From Pollenia angustigena (Eukaryota; Arthropoda; Insecta; Diptera; Polleniidae), in contig OV884056.1 of the NCBI GenBank assembly GCA_930367215.1, positions 254,103,127 to 254,167,126 of the forward strand: a stretch of DNA of 64,000 bases, written 5' to 3'. The notes beneath the pieces are model-generated. The model had not been told where the DNA came from. It searched no databases and was given only the letters and a program-made list of their open reading frames with translations. This document shows positions 22,777 to 34,586 of the stretch, in pieces. Position 1 is the first letter of the stretch. Every line of letters starts with the position of its first letter. Position numbers and translations under genes: made by a program.

Positions 22777-23165
22777 AGGTATTTTAGATTATTTTACCAT
22801 ATGACAGATATGGACGTAATAATTTCATGGATACTCTTAAAAACAAATCAACCAAACATTGCATTGCCAGATTCTAAATCAGACCTGGCGGAAACGTTGT
22901 GCTCCTATAAATCATATGAAAACAAACGAGGAAGACCTTCAACCAGAAAGGCAGATGGTGGTTAAGGCACCGAGGACCCACAAAACCTCTACCGACACCA
23001 GATATGCGGACCGATGGAATAGGGCATACTGAAAATTGATGTTCTACTAAAAACAGGTGCAAACTTCCATGGTGCAATGGATTTTCAGGGGCTGAGTGCA
23101 CTAAATGTGTTGCTTTGTGCCAGATCAAAAATCGCATTTTTTTGCTTTGTTTCATAAACAGAAAC
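22777..23165 (+). pseudogene. C-terminal remnant of a second piggyBac transposase
   Basis: Reading RLFYHMTDMDVIISWILLK (from ~22777) and SDLAETLC, then KRGRPSTRKADGG, matches the piggyBac segment where FYHLIDIAVVNSWLLYR leads to a Lys-Arg-Gly-Arg-Pro-Ser linker. After a frameshift comes PDMRTDGIGHTEN, a TGA, and the Cys-rich end CKLPWC, ECTKC, LC...CF. It differs from the element at 20900-22427, which has a different C-terminal end, so it is another family. 22490-22760 upstream may be more of the same gene (KLPAANNL, KRQKHKLE) but I cannot place it. No TTAA-flanked ends were found. Confidence 0.75.
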
Positions 23166-23199
23166 AATTTTCTAAACAACTGTATATAATAAAAATATG

Positions 23200-23985
23200 T
23201 ATATAACTATTATTCATGCCTTACAAATTTAAGTACCAAACGCATATTGTTGCCAAAAGTCTACATACCGTTTTTTTTTTTTTCGAAATAAACACTCAAA
23301 ACTATTTTCTAAAATTTTTTTTATTATTTTTTACGAAATCTACGCCTAAAGGCGCCCGTACACGACATGTATTTGTCTGACATGTCAAATTTTCAAGTCA
23401 CATGGAATCGTTCATGTCTGTCAAAATTGCTGTTTTACATAAGGTTTATAATATTCGGTCACAAACGTACATGTAATTTGCTTCTGACATTGTCTCTGTT
23501 TTTTTCGCATTGTTATTGCAGAAACCAAAGTAGTTCTCGGTTTCAAAATAGCTTGCTGCCGCCACGAAAATATTTATTTGCGCCGTAAAATAATTTAGCC
23601 ATCTTAACATTTTTTTCTTTTATTTTAAAGATACCAATTTAGAATTTTACATTGAAACGGTTTTTATGTATATATTTACATAAATTCTATTCAATGGTAA
23701 GATGAGCATACATATCTTGGTATTGTAAAATATTAACTTCAGCCGGCTAATGATTCCGTCAATAGTTTCTATTTAAAAACATTTTTTCAATTAAGGGTTA
23801 ATCGGCTCACCGATCAATAGCAATATTAACCGATTATTAACCGATTAAACCTACACCTCGGCTTATTAATCGAGCGATTAACCGATTAATGCAAAAGCCA
23901 GATTAAATGAATACCCTAGTACGGTATCAAATGTTTCATAGAAAATCGAAGAAGAAAGTGAACCGATTTTGCTCTTAATGCACCA
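23200..23985. other. No gene; cluster of TTAATCGG motifs
   Basis: Between ~23793 and 23905 the sequence repeats TTAATCGG / CCGATTAA several times in both orientations, resembling repeats near hAT ends (inference). Otherwise unassigned. Confidence 0.4.
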
Positions 23986-23989
23986 ATAA

Positions 23990-24416
23990 CACTGTACAAC
24001 AAAATATTTTTTTTTCCAAAATTACAAGGTCCGACCTACAAATTTTGATAGAGGAGACAAAAAAAAAAAGACACGTGTATCGGCGTTTTGAAAGTTTACA
24101 TCTGAATTTTATTTGAGGGGGGTCAAAGTTTCCCAGCCTTGGCACATTCTTATTGTTAATCCGCATAAGAAACCATACAGGTATAAAATGTGTTCAGCAA
24201 GTGTATGTAGAATGTTACGGAGAACATTTTTGTGGAATATGTTAACCCTCTTACTCCTCAAGGTATGGGTCTTTTTTTGTCCTTCTTTAAAAAAAAAAAA
24301 GCAAAAACCACCATTAAAACCGGGAACTTTTAAAACGCCGATACACTTGTCTTTTTTTGTCTCCTCTATCAAAATTTATAGGCCAGAACTTGTAATTTTT
24401 TTTGTGTTGTACAGTG
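23990..24416. mobile_element. TIR element with ~100-bp arms and TAA TSD
   Basis: CACTGTACAACAAAATATTT at the left is mirrored by ...TGTGTTGTACAGTG at the right, and the agreement runs inward through GGAGACAAAAAA and CGTGTATCGGCGTTTT. TAA lies at 23987-23989 and 24417-24419. Middle section has no coding. Terminal CACTGT and a 3-bp TWA duplication match the foldback at 9839-10590. Confidence 0.78.
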
Positions 24417-25374
24417 TAATTAGCATAAATGATGAAACAGAACTGGGGCTGAACGATGTTTTTCATACAGTTTGACATAAAATTATGCCAGAGAATGCGG
24501 TCGAGAAATAAGATCAATTTTATTTTGAGGACGTTTTTCTAATGCTCTCACATATAGACAGTTATTCTCTTAACAAAGAAAAATAAGAACAAAAGAAAAC
24601 GAAAGAAATGAGAGAGAATTTGAAGTTACTGTCGACGTTTTAATTATGGGCTTCAAAATTTTTGCCTGAAGTTGAAGACTCAGTTCTGATTCATCATTAA
24701 AGCCGTGTAACTTCTTTTTAACCCTTATGTGAGTGACAGGGTACCCGGGTAACTTTTTAAACTTTAATTGCATTTTTTTTGTTTAAAGTTTCTAAACGGA
24801 GTGGAACCTCTTGAGAACTCTTATAATTGTGTTTGTAATATTTTTAAATAAACATTAGCTTAGTTTCTTAATTTGAGAGGGTTCTGTGCGTCAATTTTTA
24901 TTTTGCCCCCTTAACGGGATGGCAGGGTACCCGGGTACCTGAACTAAAATATTTGAAATAACATCTATTTTTTTACTATTTTTTAATTTATTGTAAGGAA
25001 AATCAACTTAAAAGCATGTTGAATTGAATAAACTGGAATATTTTTACTTTTGACATGAATGAAAGTTTAAAATTTAAAAATAAAAAGACAGTGTTAGTTA
25101 TTTTGTATATTTTGTTTATTCAAACAAAAGACTGAAGAAAGCACAAAAAAAATTTAATTTATATACACTTCACTATATAACAAATCAGAAAAACAAAAAA
25201 AAAAAAAACAAAAATAGTGTACTGAGATCCTTGGAAGAAGGATTCACACAGCGGACGGTGAATTGAATGTTCGTTACAACTTGCGCACGCCTTCCGAGTT
25301 TTTCTATTTTTTTTTTTTGCACATAGAGCAACTGCCGACAACTCTGAAATAACTATTACTTTCACGCAAAATTA

Positions 25375-25755
25375 CTTACTGGATAATAAAGTTTTGAATA
25401 TGTCCTTAGGTGTTCCTATATTTAAGCCAGGAGCAGGACCTCTGCGTTGTCTTAATTTCTGTTGATGTATTGGTATTCCGGATAGGGATCAAGACGCCAA
25501 TGCGTACCATCCTAGCCATGGACTTCAGTTGTTTCTTCACTCTCGCCAGAATCATATGAATCCTCATTGTCCTCTATTTATCTCATATGTTCTGCATCGG
25601 TAGCTTCTGATATTATATCGCAAATGTTCAGGATATGTTCACATTCGTTTTATATCTCATTTGCGTCGGTGGAATCTAAGCATGCTTGTTTAGGGCAAGA
25701 AGCCAATTACACTTTCTTCTTCTTATTGCGCTCACCGAACTTATTCTAGTATGAA
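25375..25755 (-). pseudogene. piggyBac transposase N-terminal fragment
   Basis: On the minus strand an acidic stretch (NECEHILNICDIISEATDAE, then EDNEDSYDSGESEETTEV) is followed by THWRLDPYPEYQ and, after a frameshift, RGPAPGLNIGTPKDIFKTLL. Acidic N-terminus plus a GPkn...tPkdiF block is how piggyBac transposases begin before the catalytic core. Stops interrupt it and the core is deleted, so the surrounding element could move only with a transposase supplied elsewhere. The assignment is supported by the TTAA-flanked ends around it. Confidence 0.65.
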
Positions 25756-25865
25756 CTTAGCAATGTATGAAACCAGCAGCAAGTAGATGAATTTGTCGAC
25801 CAATCACAAAGCCAAAGGGAAATCCCCCGATTCGTGTTTATGTTAGACATTCTTATATTAATTTT

Positions 25866-26066
25866 TTAAATTTTTTTTTTTTTTTTTTTTTAAATTTTTT
25901 TTATTTTTTTTTTTTTTTTTTATTTTTTTTTTTTTTTTTATTTTTTTAATATCCTAAGCTAATCCCGAAAAGCTTTTCGCTTGTCTGCAGGAAAGAAACC
26001 AGAGTCTCTGGTGGGAATCGAACCCACAGCCCCGGTGCTGATAGACTAGCTCACTGTGGTACCCAG
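25866..26066 (-). repeat. tRNA-derived SINE with A-rich tail
   Basis: Minus strand: a tRNA-like head with ACCACAGTGAGCTAGTC (A-box-like) and GGGTTCGATTCCC (B box) inside a perfect 5-bp T stem GTGGG/CCCAC, a short body (CTTTTCGGGATTAGC), then an ~80-base A-rich tail, seen on the plus strand as the poly(T) run 25866-25947. The head starts right at the right-hand internal repeat of the piggyBac-type element, so insertion was into that element. Confidence 0.8.
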
Positions 26067-26117
26067 GTACCCTGTCACTCTGTTAAAGGTGTTTTTTTTT
26101 TGTCACTCACATAAGGA

Positions 26118-26905
26118 TTAAGCACCATTTATACAAGGAAATACGTAAATTACAAACTTTTACTGTGACTTTTTTGTGATACATTTTTTTCTTTGTGGAC
26201 TTTACAGATTTTCATGTTACTGAATAACACTGAGTTGAAGTTATGATAATGATTAGTGAAGATTTCCACACACTCTTTGTTACAATTATTGAAAAACCTT
26301 AAACCGGTTATTAAAAAAAATTATTTCTAGTTTTTGAAATTCCTTAAAAAATGGGCTAATTTGAACCAATTACAAACTCTGGTGAAAATGAAAAAGCAAA
26401 CTATTACGTACACAAAAGACCCACTGAGTAGGAAGGAGTCTTTTGGTCATAAACCTTCTAAATACAAAGGGTGCTCGTATTAAAAAAGTCAAAATCTCAT
26501 CATTTAACAAAAAAAAAGTTTTTATAAAATGCTAACTATCTATAGTAGAAATTTCAATTCATTTTATAAAAGTATTGAATAAGTAACAAAATAAAGCAGC
26601 CAAATAATTTCCACGGTTTACGTATATATTTTGAAGTCAACTTGCCTTTCAATGTCGCACTTTCAGGGCAATTATTTGAAAATTGCCTGGGGCTTAAAAT
26701 TGGTAGATTTTAGAAATAATAAATTTTAATAATTGGAACGCTGTTAAGTATCATGAGAACAAATAGCTCACCTTAACCGAGAGTACTAACAATCGACGTT
26801 TCGACGAGCACCGCTCCCTTTTATTTAATTTACTTTTAAATGGGTGTGCCTTACAATCTAATATTGTGTATGCTGTAAGTAGACAGCAAAAAACAGCAAA
26901 AAAAA
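26118..26905. other. No recognised gene
   Basis: AT-rich; may include the 3' flank of the hAT relic that follows, but no TIR was identified. Confidence 0.4.
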
Positions 26906-26909
26906 ATCG

Positions 26910-28614
26910 CTAAAAAATGTTTTGTTCTAATTCTTCCACATCATCAAAATTATAACAATACACTATCATGTGCGCTTTTATGTTTTCAAATTTTAATTTT
27001 CTACGTCGATCTGTTAAAAGCGTTTTGTATAAAGAGAAGCTTCTTTCTACATCAACGGAGGTTGACGGTGCATATTTAAATTAGAGAATTTCATTAGAAA
27101 AACTTTTTACATATTCATCTTTTGGAACAGTACCAGACTCTAAAATATATTTTATTTCCAAAAACTGCTGTTATCCGGGATTTCTTTTTAATATTTTCTC
27201 AAATTTCTTTTTATATTGTTGGTCCTCGATCTTGCATAGTCCGCCAAAAACTGTCGATAAAGCATGTGTGCTCTCTGAAATGAATAATCCCGCAGTTTGC
27301 AGTTTTTTTATAGCAACCAAAATGTTTGCAAAATTGTATTTTAGAAATGCAAGTTGAGAACTTAGTTCGGAGTTTTCAAACATTTTTTTGGATTGCACAA
27401 TTGAGTCGGCAGCTTGACTGTCAAGTTCCAAAACAACGGCTTTAACTTCTTCAAGATGTTCAGCGTAGTACATTGCCGCTTCTAACCAAGTACCCAAACG
27501 AGTTGGGCATGGAGACTTTATATTAAAAAAAAAACGCAAGAACTTTCAAGTTCTTTTTAATACACTCTTAATCCATTTTATATAATTTTCTTATAGAATT
27601 CTGTTTAATAGAAAAATATTTGTCATAAAATTCTTTTACTACAAAAATCATATTAAAAAATTTCTTTTAAATTTTTGCGTTTTCGATTTTCAGAACACCT
27701 CTGAATAATAGTTATATTTACCTTTAAGAAAATATTTTTAACATTGGAAATCAATTTATTGACATTTTCAAAGTTTGTTCGAATGAATTCAGCTAATCGA
27801 TGGATACCATGTGTAAAACATGTTAAAAGAAGTATTTTCGGATACATTGCCTTTAGAGAAGATATTCCACTTAGCATATATGCAGCTGCATCCGTTACTG
27901 CAAGTAACACTTTTTTATAATTTATGCCTAATTACAGAAAATTAATATCAAATCTAAACTTGATTTCTTTTCTACTTTACCATCTGGCCACAATATTTGT
28001 AACGAATCATTAAAAAATGCTGCAATAGATGCGCCATTTGTCGTTTCAAGTACTTGCATGTTCAATAAATAAGATTTATTGTCTTTCAATTCTTCTAAGA
28101 GTCAAAAAAAAAAAAAATTTGCAACATATCTCTGTTCGCTGTCCGTAGTTTCATCTACAGAAATCCATATATATTTGTCTTTGGCTGCTTGACGCATTTT
28201 TTCAATAGATTCCCTATACAATTCTGGTATGTTTTTCTGGCGAATGCAAGTTTCAGACGGAAACGACATTTGAGAATATTTCTCAATGAAATTTTTGAAA
28301 CTGGGAGAACTAATTTTTTTTTTTGATTGGTATATTGGATTCAAACAATGCTTTACAAAGATCCTTTAAAAATGTTGTAGCAGTTGGAGTCACTGGATAT
28401 TCCGTAATTAGTTTCTGTGGTAGTTCGCTTGCTAAGAAGACGCCAATTGCTGTTTCCCACATCTTATATGTTGATCCACATTAGACTTTTTCGAACAATT
28501 TATTTTGCAGCAGCATAATATGCAAAAGAGCCAATTTTCTTAAATTTTAAAGACTCCTTCATATGTTTTTACCCTTTTTAATAATAAATTTCTATTACTT
28601 TTCTCTTTCGGCAT
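26910..28614 (-). pseudogene. hAT transposase (decayed, BED finger to dimerisation domain)
   Basis: Read on the minus strand from ATG (28614-28612, MPKEKSNR): a BED-like finger (CKINCSKKSNVDQHM), then SFKNFIEKYSQMSF and DKYIWISVDETTDSEQRYVA holding the first acidic residue (28102-28344); VTDAAAYMLSG and YPKILLLTCFTHGIHRLAEF (27653-27910); PCPTRLGTWLEAAMYYAEH (27171-27539); and the C-terminal hAT dimerisation block TSVDVERSFSLYKTLLTDRR ending at 26910-26912. Domain order and spacing match a complete hAT transposase of roughly 550 residues, of the type sometimes annotated CGGBP1-like in insects. The pieces lie in three different frames with several stops, so it is inactive. Element ends were not located. 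Confidence 0.87.
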
Positions 28615-28619
28615 TTTTT

Positions 28620-29423
28620 AAACTTTTTTATTTATTTCTATTTTTAACAGCCTACTATGATTATGAGGGTATTATTTTTTTTTTAAGGTGCCCCAATGAT
28701 CAATAACATTTATTGAAAAAGTATATTTGGTTTTAAGCCAAAGTTATAGGCAGTTAAAAAATACATCGTTAAGTACCCTAGTACTCTAGGGTTAAGATCT
28801 AGTTGTGTTGGGGATGATTCCAACAAAATTAACGGAGGGGCAAGATAACACGTCAAACTAGAACACTTCTATCAAAGATAACTTCTGATTTCAAGAATCT
28901 GAACATAAACTTTGAAATTCGAATAATACTTGATTAATTTAACGACACAAAATAATGTTCAACCAAATATTCCCAATTTTTCCTATTGAATAAAAACTTA
29001 AATTAAAGTTTAAGAAAAAAATAAATTGGTTTGTTCATATCGTTATGGCTTCTTATTGGAGGACTATTTGCACCACAATGTGGTCTTCGGTGACACTAAT
29101 ATGGTTAAATTAAACATACTTTGTTAGAAATTTTCTTAAAAAATAGTTTTGTTGGAGGTGACCATATTTAAACATGTTTTTTTTTCTCTGGAGAGAATGT
29201 TTTATCTTGGATTGGGTACAATTTAATAAAAATACAGACCTTTTACAGAAAACAATTCCGATCGAAAATGATTTCGTTTTATGTGCAGCAAGATAAGAAA
29301 TCACTTTCACTTTCGCACAGTGTGTCGGCTAGTACAAGCTAGCGGGACAATATTATTTCTTCACTTATTTCAATTGTTTATTATGTATATTTATGTATTC
29401 CAGGATTTTAAGAAAAACAAGTT
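28620..29423. other. No recognised gene
   Basis: AT-rich; nothing supported. Confidence 0.4.
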
Positions 29424-29669
29424 AGAGTGCTATATTCGGCTGTGCCGAATCTTTGATACCCTCCACCGACAGTTCGAATGTTTAAGAAGTAATATCTGTA
29501 TGATGTCTATTTATTATTATTATCTTAAACTGTGACGATTTGTTATTAATTATGGTTTTAGGCGACTAAACTGTTTTCCGGTAGTAGGGTTTATATGGGG
29601 CCTAGGGTAAATTATGGACCGATCCTCACAAAATTTCACAGCGTCATTTCTACTCTTTTCAAACTGTCA

Positions 29670-29939
29670 ATATGCTTTTTGCACCCTTAATAGGGTGAAT
29701 AGGTACCTGGGTACCTGTATACGTTTTATATTACAAATTTTTTTTTTTTTGGGTGTAGGATTTTAAAAAATATATGAAAAGGGGAAAACCAGAGTAAAAT
29801 TCTAATATTATATCATTAACCATCGATTTGTTGTACAATACAAGACAAAAAATTAGATTTCTCATACAATTTGCATGAAGGTACCCAGGTACCTATCCAC
29901 CCTATAGAAGGCGTTTTTTTTTCCACGCACATAAGGGCT
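29670..29939. mobile_element. piggyBac-like MITE
   Basis: TATAGGGTGGATAGGTACC-type sequence occurs in inverse at both ends (left ATAGGGTGAATAGGTACCTG; right AGGTACCTATCCACCCTATA), with palindromes GGTACCTGGGTACC (29702-29715) and GGTACCCAGGTACC (29880-29893). The right end CGCACATAAGGG corresponds to the end of the 24722-26117 element. The left outermost part looks lost. Confidence 0.65.
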
Positions 29940-30202
29940 AATTCTGTGGTTTTCATGGGCAACCGCGTATGTCTATTTTTTCGATTTTGAAATGTTGATG
30001 GTATATTGCTTAATTTTAAGCGCTCTTTACATTTTTTAAAAAATTTTTAAAAACAGATAGACCCATTCCGATGTTTTAACTCTATTACAAAGTTCAAAAG
30101 GTTCAATATCTAACCCATAGTTTGATCTAGAATGGTTTTTTCGGCTCTCCTGAAAAATTTTATTTTAAGACATACGCGGTTGCCCATGAAAACCACAGAA
30201 TT
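29940..30202. mobile_element. MITE with perfect ~35-bp TIRs
   Basis: AATTCTGTGGTTTTCATGGG and onward to GTATGTCT (29940-29974) is repeated without mismatch in inverse at 30168-30202. Perfect arms suggest recent activity or conversion. No coding. Confidence 0.8.
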
Positions 30203-30217
30203 GTGGTGGAGGGTATA

Positions 30218-30347
30218 AAAAGTTGAAAAATATGTACTGTTACTTATTACCTATTAAAAAAAAACCTTAAAAATAAAGGCGTTCAAATTGAAATGTTTTG
30301 ACTTTTTCTCAACTTTTATTTTTAAGATTTTTTAGTAGGTAATAAAA
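30218..30347. repeat. Small palindrome
   Basis: AAAAGTTGAAAAA (30218) and TTATTACCTATTAAAAAAAA (30244) face TCAACTTTT and TTTTTTAGTAGGTAATAA (to ~30346), forming ~30-bp imperfect arms. Confidence 0.5.
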
Positions 30348-30349
30348 AA

Positions 30350-31826
30350 AATCGGCTGATTTAATTTATTTTTTTAATAATAATAATAGGTAGTATCGAT
30401 TGCTAAATCGACCCACCCTAATGTAGCTGCAAGACGGAAGTGGTTTGCTCCTGTGTCCCATTTGTTCACTATTCTCGCTAATTGTTCTTTAATTAGCTAC
30501 GTCTACCTATGTTTGTTTACAAAGAAATTTATAGAAAAAAATAAAAATCATAATGATAGTGTATCCACATTTATTAACTTACAAAATATTATTTATTTTT
30601 AAATAAATAAGTACAATAACAGTTTCTGTTTATCAATTATTAACAATAACAAGGTGTATAAGTCAAAGAAATATAATATTAAATAACTTATATATTAACA
30701 AAATAAAATAAGAATAATAATTATAATAAAAAAATACTTAAACCTACTAATCACCATCAGATAAGTCGTCATCAAATTCCCATTCAGTAGAATATTAAGA
30801 GAGTAAATAATCAAATTTTATTGGAATCTTTCTATTTTTAAACAAAGCTCCCTCCCATACAAATCATTCTCCCGAAAATAGCTTTTAATGCCAGCTTCCT
30901 TAAAAATATTAGTATTTACATTCAAATTTGCGACAATGACTTTCACGATATCTTAACCTCATAACATAATTTTGTTCTAGCAGGTCCATGATTGCCCAAA
31001 TAAATTATTGTTTTTAAATACTATGCTATAGGGTATCACATAGTCGGGATTCACCGATTAAACTTTCTTACTTGTTATTTTTGCAAGAGCATTTTAAGCG
31101 TTTTTAACTCATTTTTCATTAAATGATGTTTTTGTATTTTTCACATTAAAAATCCGATTCCACCAAAATTCGACATACATATATATCTAACAAATATCAA
31201 TTTTCATACCAAATTTTATTACAATAAGACAATTTTTGTAAGTGTAATATCATTTTTAAGAAAAACGATATATGGCAGGACCTTGAGTCCTTGTTCAGAT
31301 TTAAATGAAAATTTACACACACGTTCCTAGTAGTGTGTGTATCAGTATGACCATTATTTGTAGTTTTGTGGGCATTATTGAAGCTAAAATTACATTTTTC
31401 CATTTCAGGACACATGGGAGGTAGGCGTGTCCTTGGACCGATTTCTCAAAAAATTCATATTTTTCTTAACTAAGCTATTCTATGCTAGTGTACCAAATTT
31501 CAATAATTTCTGACAACTCCTTCTTTTGATGTCCCTTCGATATATGGGGACAAAGCACTGTGCGACTCGCTCTGAAAAAAATTAAATAATTTTACTTTCG
31601 GGACTTTTCGGGATATATATAAAGTAACGCTGTCCAGTGAGACACAAAGAATGCTGACGAAGGCCGTAGCGGGCCAGAAAATGCATTACATTCTGCTGGT
31701 GTCTAATAATTGTAAATTTTTCTGTATATAAAATATACCTCATTGCTTTCCAAAGGAAAGCTAAGGTAAAATGTAACAAGAAAATACAATGTAATAGTCT
31801 GGTAGTGTATAAAGTCATTTCTGAAA
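30350..31826. other. No gene; hairpin-repeat end at ~31020-31072
   Basis: A segment ATAGGGTATCACATAGTCGG...TTCTTACTTGTTATT (31020-31072) matches the end of the dispersed repeat also seen at 42880-42915. The rest is unassigned. Confidence 0.4.
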
Positions 31827-31927
31827 AATTGAAGGAATAGAACGATTACAAAAAAGCTTTATAAAATACATAACTGAAATTTTAGCTCATAGAATTAATT
31901 CGAAAAAATAAAAAATGTTGAATAAGA
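31827..31927 (+). repeat. Dispersed ~100-bp repeat, copy a
   Basis: AATTGAAGGAATAGAACGAT through AAGCTTTATAAAATACATAACTG and TTCGAAAAAATA is nearly the same as 52572-52662, same orientation. Confidence 0.65.
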
Positions 31928-31929
31928 TC

Positions 31930-32585
31930 ATACCACAAAAACACAAAACTCTCTTAATTTTTAAACTTTTATTGTATTATTCTTTTTTATTGTGAAAGAT
32001 GAGATATCAGACGATGATTATCAAATCAAACATCATAGAAAAATATAATCCAATAATAAGAAATTTTCTCTTTAAGCCATGACGGGTGCAACATTCAATG
32101 AATTTTCTGGTCACGCCAAATCTATGAATTTTAATGATTCGAAGTGAACAACAAATTTATATTTAAGTTTACGTCTAAAAAAATTATATTATTATAAAAT
32201 ATAGATATTTTACTTTAAATTGGCATCAAAAAGTGTCAAATAGTGTGATTTGAAAATTGATGTTAAAAGTTGTCTAGAATAGAATCGCCCAGATACCTTC
32301 AGCAGAATATTCCAACACAAAAAAGTCGTTTCACTTTGCTACAAATTTTAAAATATTTTACCACAGGTGGGCATAAAACGCAACTGATTTGCAAATGAAA
32401 ATTACCTCTCTTATAAAGGGTAACTTTGACCCCCTTATATTTTGGAATTCGCTACCTTGGGGGGTTTTTTACAAGACGCTATCAGTGTTTATGGAAATTA
32501 CGTCATGAATATTGTCCCGCTAGGTTGCTCTAGCCGAATCACTGTATTTCGATTGGAATTGATTTCTGTGACATGACTGATAGTT
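31930..32585. other. No recognised gene
   Basis: AT-rich; nothing supported. Confidence 0.4.
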
Positions 32586-32588
32586 ATA

Positions 32589-33665
32589 CAGACAAAAAAA
32601 TAATTTAGGTAATTTTACCAAGGCGTGCATAGGTAATTTATTTTTATATAAAAAGAAAAAACTAAGTTTTATTGTCTTAAATAATTGGTAATTTATACAA
32701 TAAGTATTGCCAAAAATTGTTGTTAATATTACTAATTGGGTTAGGTATCTTCTTCGAATTTTTTTTTTTCTTATATGTATGTATGTATGTATGTTTATTT
32801 TATTTTTTAATTAGAATTTTCAGATGTGAAAAAATTTGAATTTAGAATTTTTAAATATAAAGTTAAAAAAACTTAATTAAAAACTATTCCACCAAGGATA
32901 AAAATAAAAAGTATGTAAGTAAGTATTATTAACATAAGATAAGGAACTCCTCTGAACTTTTTAAAAATAAGACAGAATATATATTAACAAAAAAACCAAT
33001 AATTATTTATTTCTTTTATTGAAGATGATTAATTTGGACGACACGATGCTGGATCAATAAGGAGATCAAAGACAAAATTAGTTTTAATCCTTATTAATGT
33101 AATCCTAATTGTTCGCATCTCAAGCTACAATAAGTATTTCACACAAATTCTTTGCAAAGGAAGAGGCAAAAATTTTCCAGATTTTACCCTATTAGGAAAC
33201 TTTGGGCAGTCATGGGCTCACAGGTTAAAATTAATATAAAAGTGTCAGTGGATCATTAAATTAAATGGTACACATTATGAATTGATAAATAATATATAAT
33301 GAAATTAAAAATGTAGTTAATTTTATTTAAAGTATGTAACTAAAAAAAGTACATAGAGTTTTTTTAAAAAATTATTTTTTATTAAAAAAAAAAGTAGTAA
33401 ATTTACCTAAAGCCTATGTTCTTGTACAAAATTTAACTTAGATAACTTTTCTAAAATATAAATTTAAACTTACTTTGCTATAATTGGTAAATTTTCAAAG
33501 TTTCTTAGTAATTTTAACAAAATATTTTGATACTTTTTCATACATAGAAATTACCTAAGTTAAACGTTTTATTACCTAAGAAACTTAGATACTGCCATGC
33601 TACCCTTGCGCTTAGTTAATTTTATACCATATTTTTAGGTAATTTTACCCATGATTTTTTTGGTG
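32589..33665. mobile_element. Possible TIR element (CASMCAAAAAAAT ends, TA flank)
   Basis: Left CAGACAAAAAAATAATTTAGG and right ...ATGATTTTTTTGGTG are roughly inverse and both abut TA. GGTAATTTTACC-type blocks occur near both ends. No coding. The ends are short and A-rich, so the call is tentative. A (TATG)n run sits at ~32775-32797. Confidence 0.4.
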
Positions 33666-33669
33666 TATA

Positions 33670-34580
33670 CAATATAAATTTATATAGATGAGCATATTTT
33701 TGTGTTAAATAAATGTTAATCATTATTATATAATATGTATTTTTTTCGATGTTTATTATTTTCAAGTATTAATTAAATGAAAGACAAAATAAAGAAGATG
33801 GAGATGTGAAATATTGTTTATAAAATACCTTGTAAGGGTAATTATAGTAGACAGTGTAATAAAGTATATATAAGAATGACAAATATAAAATGAAAATTAA
33901 GATAGCAGCACAAACATATGTAAATCAGATAAAAAATATAGAAATATTTCATCAGAAATACAGCTTTATTAGCTCATTGTAATTATAAACGTAGATTTAT
34001 ATTAGAAACGCTAAAAATTATAAAGGTTCCAACAATGTCGAGAATAAATTTTAAGTCAGATACTGAAAATGTAGCACAAAATTATAGAGACTTTGTTTAT
34101 AAAAATTGAAACGGAAGTTGAAAATTTATTTATATTGTAATAGATCAAGTTTGATTTCATGGTAGAAGAAGTACAAGGTATAGTCATTAGAAATTTTTTT
34201 CTGAATTTTAAAACCCATATAACGTCAAACAAAAGAAAATAAAGAAAAAACTTAAAACAAGCGTCAAAAATCAAATAAATTAATTTGACATTGCATGGGT
34301 AAATAGTGACAACTCTCCCTAATGCACATACCTGGTACTCATTATACTATGTTTGATTTAAAAAATATTTTTTTGTATTTAAATAAAATTTTTTTTACTT
34401 TAAAATTTTTTGTTAAATTTGTTATAAATTGTTGAAAGTGTATTTAATAAGAAAGAAAAAATCCTTGAAGAAGGCACTCAAACAAGTGGTTTGGTTCAAA
34501 AGAACGTTTAAAAAGACCTCGAGCTTGACAATTTATTAATTGTTAATCATTATTATTCTTTTTTTTATAAATATGTTTAA
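33670..34580. other. No recognised gene
   Basis: AT-rich; nothing supported. Confidence 0.4.
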
Positions 34581-34586
34581 ATTTAA

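Larger units (their letters stand above)
24722..26117. mobile_element. piggyBac-type element, internally deleted, TTAA flanks
   Basis: TTAA at 24718-24721 and 26118-26121 flank CCCTTATGTGAGTGACA and its inverse TGTCACTCACATAAGGA (one mismatch). Internal repeats GGTACCCGGGTA occur at 24739-24751 and 24926-24939 on the left and, as GGTACCCAGGTACC, at 26058-26071 on the right, next to GAGTGACAGGG-like text. Two minus-strand items lie inside: a fragment of piggyBac N-terminal coding and a tRNA-derived SINE. Confidence 0.87.
29424..30217 (+). repeat. Dispersed hairpin repeat, split by two MITEs
   Basis: Opens AGAGTGCTATATTCGGCTGT, with the hairpin TTCGGCTGTGCCGAA, and ATACCCTCCACC. Continues with GGTAAATTATGGACCGATCC (~29605), a phrase found inverted near 40915. 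It is cut at ~29670 by a piggyBac-like MITE and by a second MITE at 29940-30202, and resumes as GTGGTGGAGGGTATAAAA (to ~30217). Confidence 0.65.

Noticed and set aside
25985..26066. Genuine tRNA gene
   Set aside because: T stem is perfect, but an A-rich tail and the failure of the acceptor stem show a SINE.
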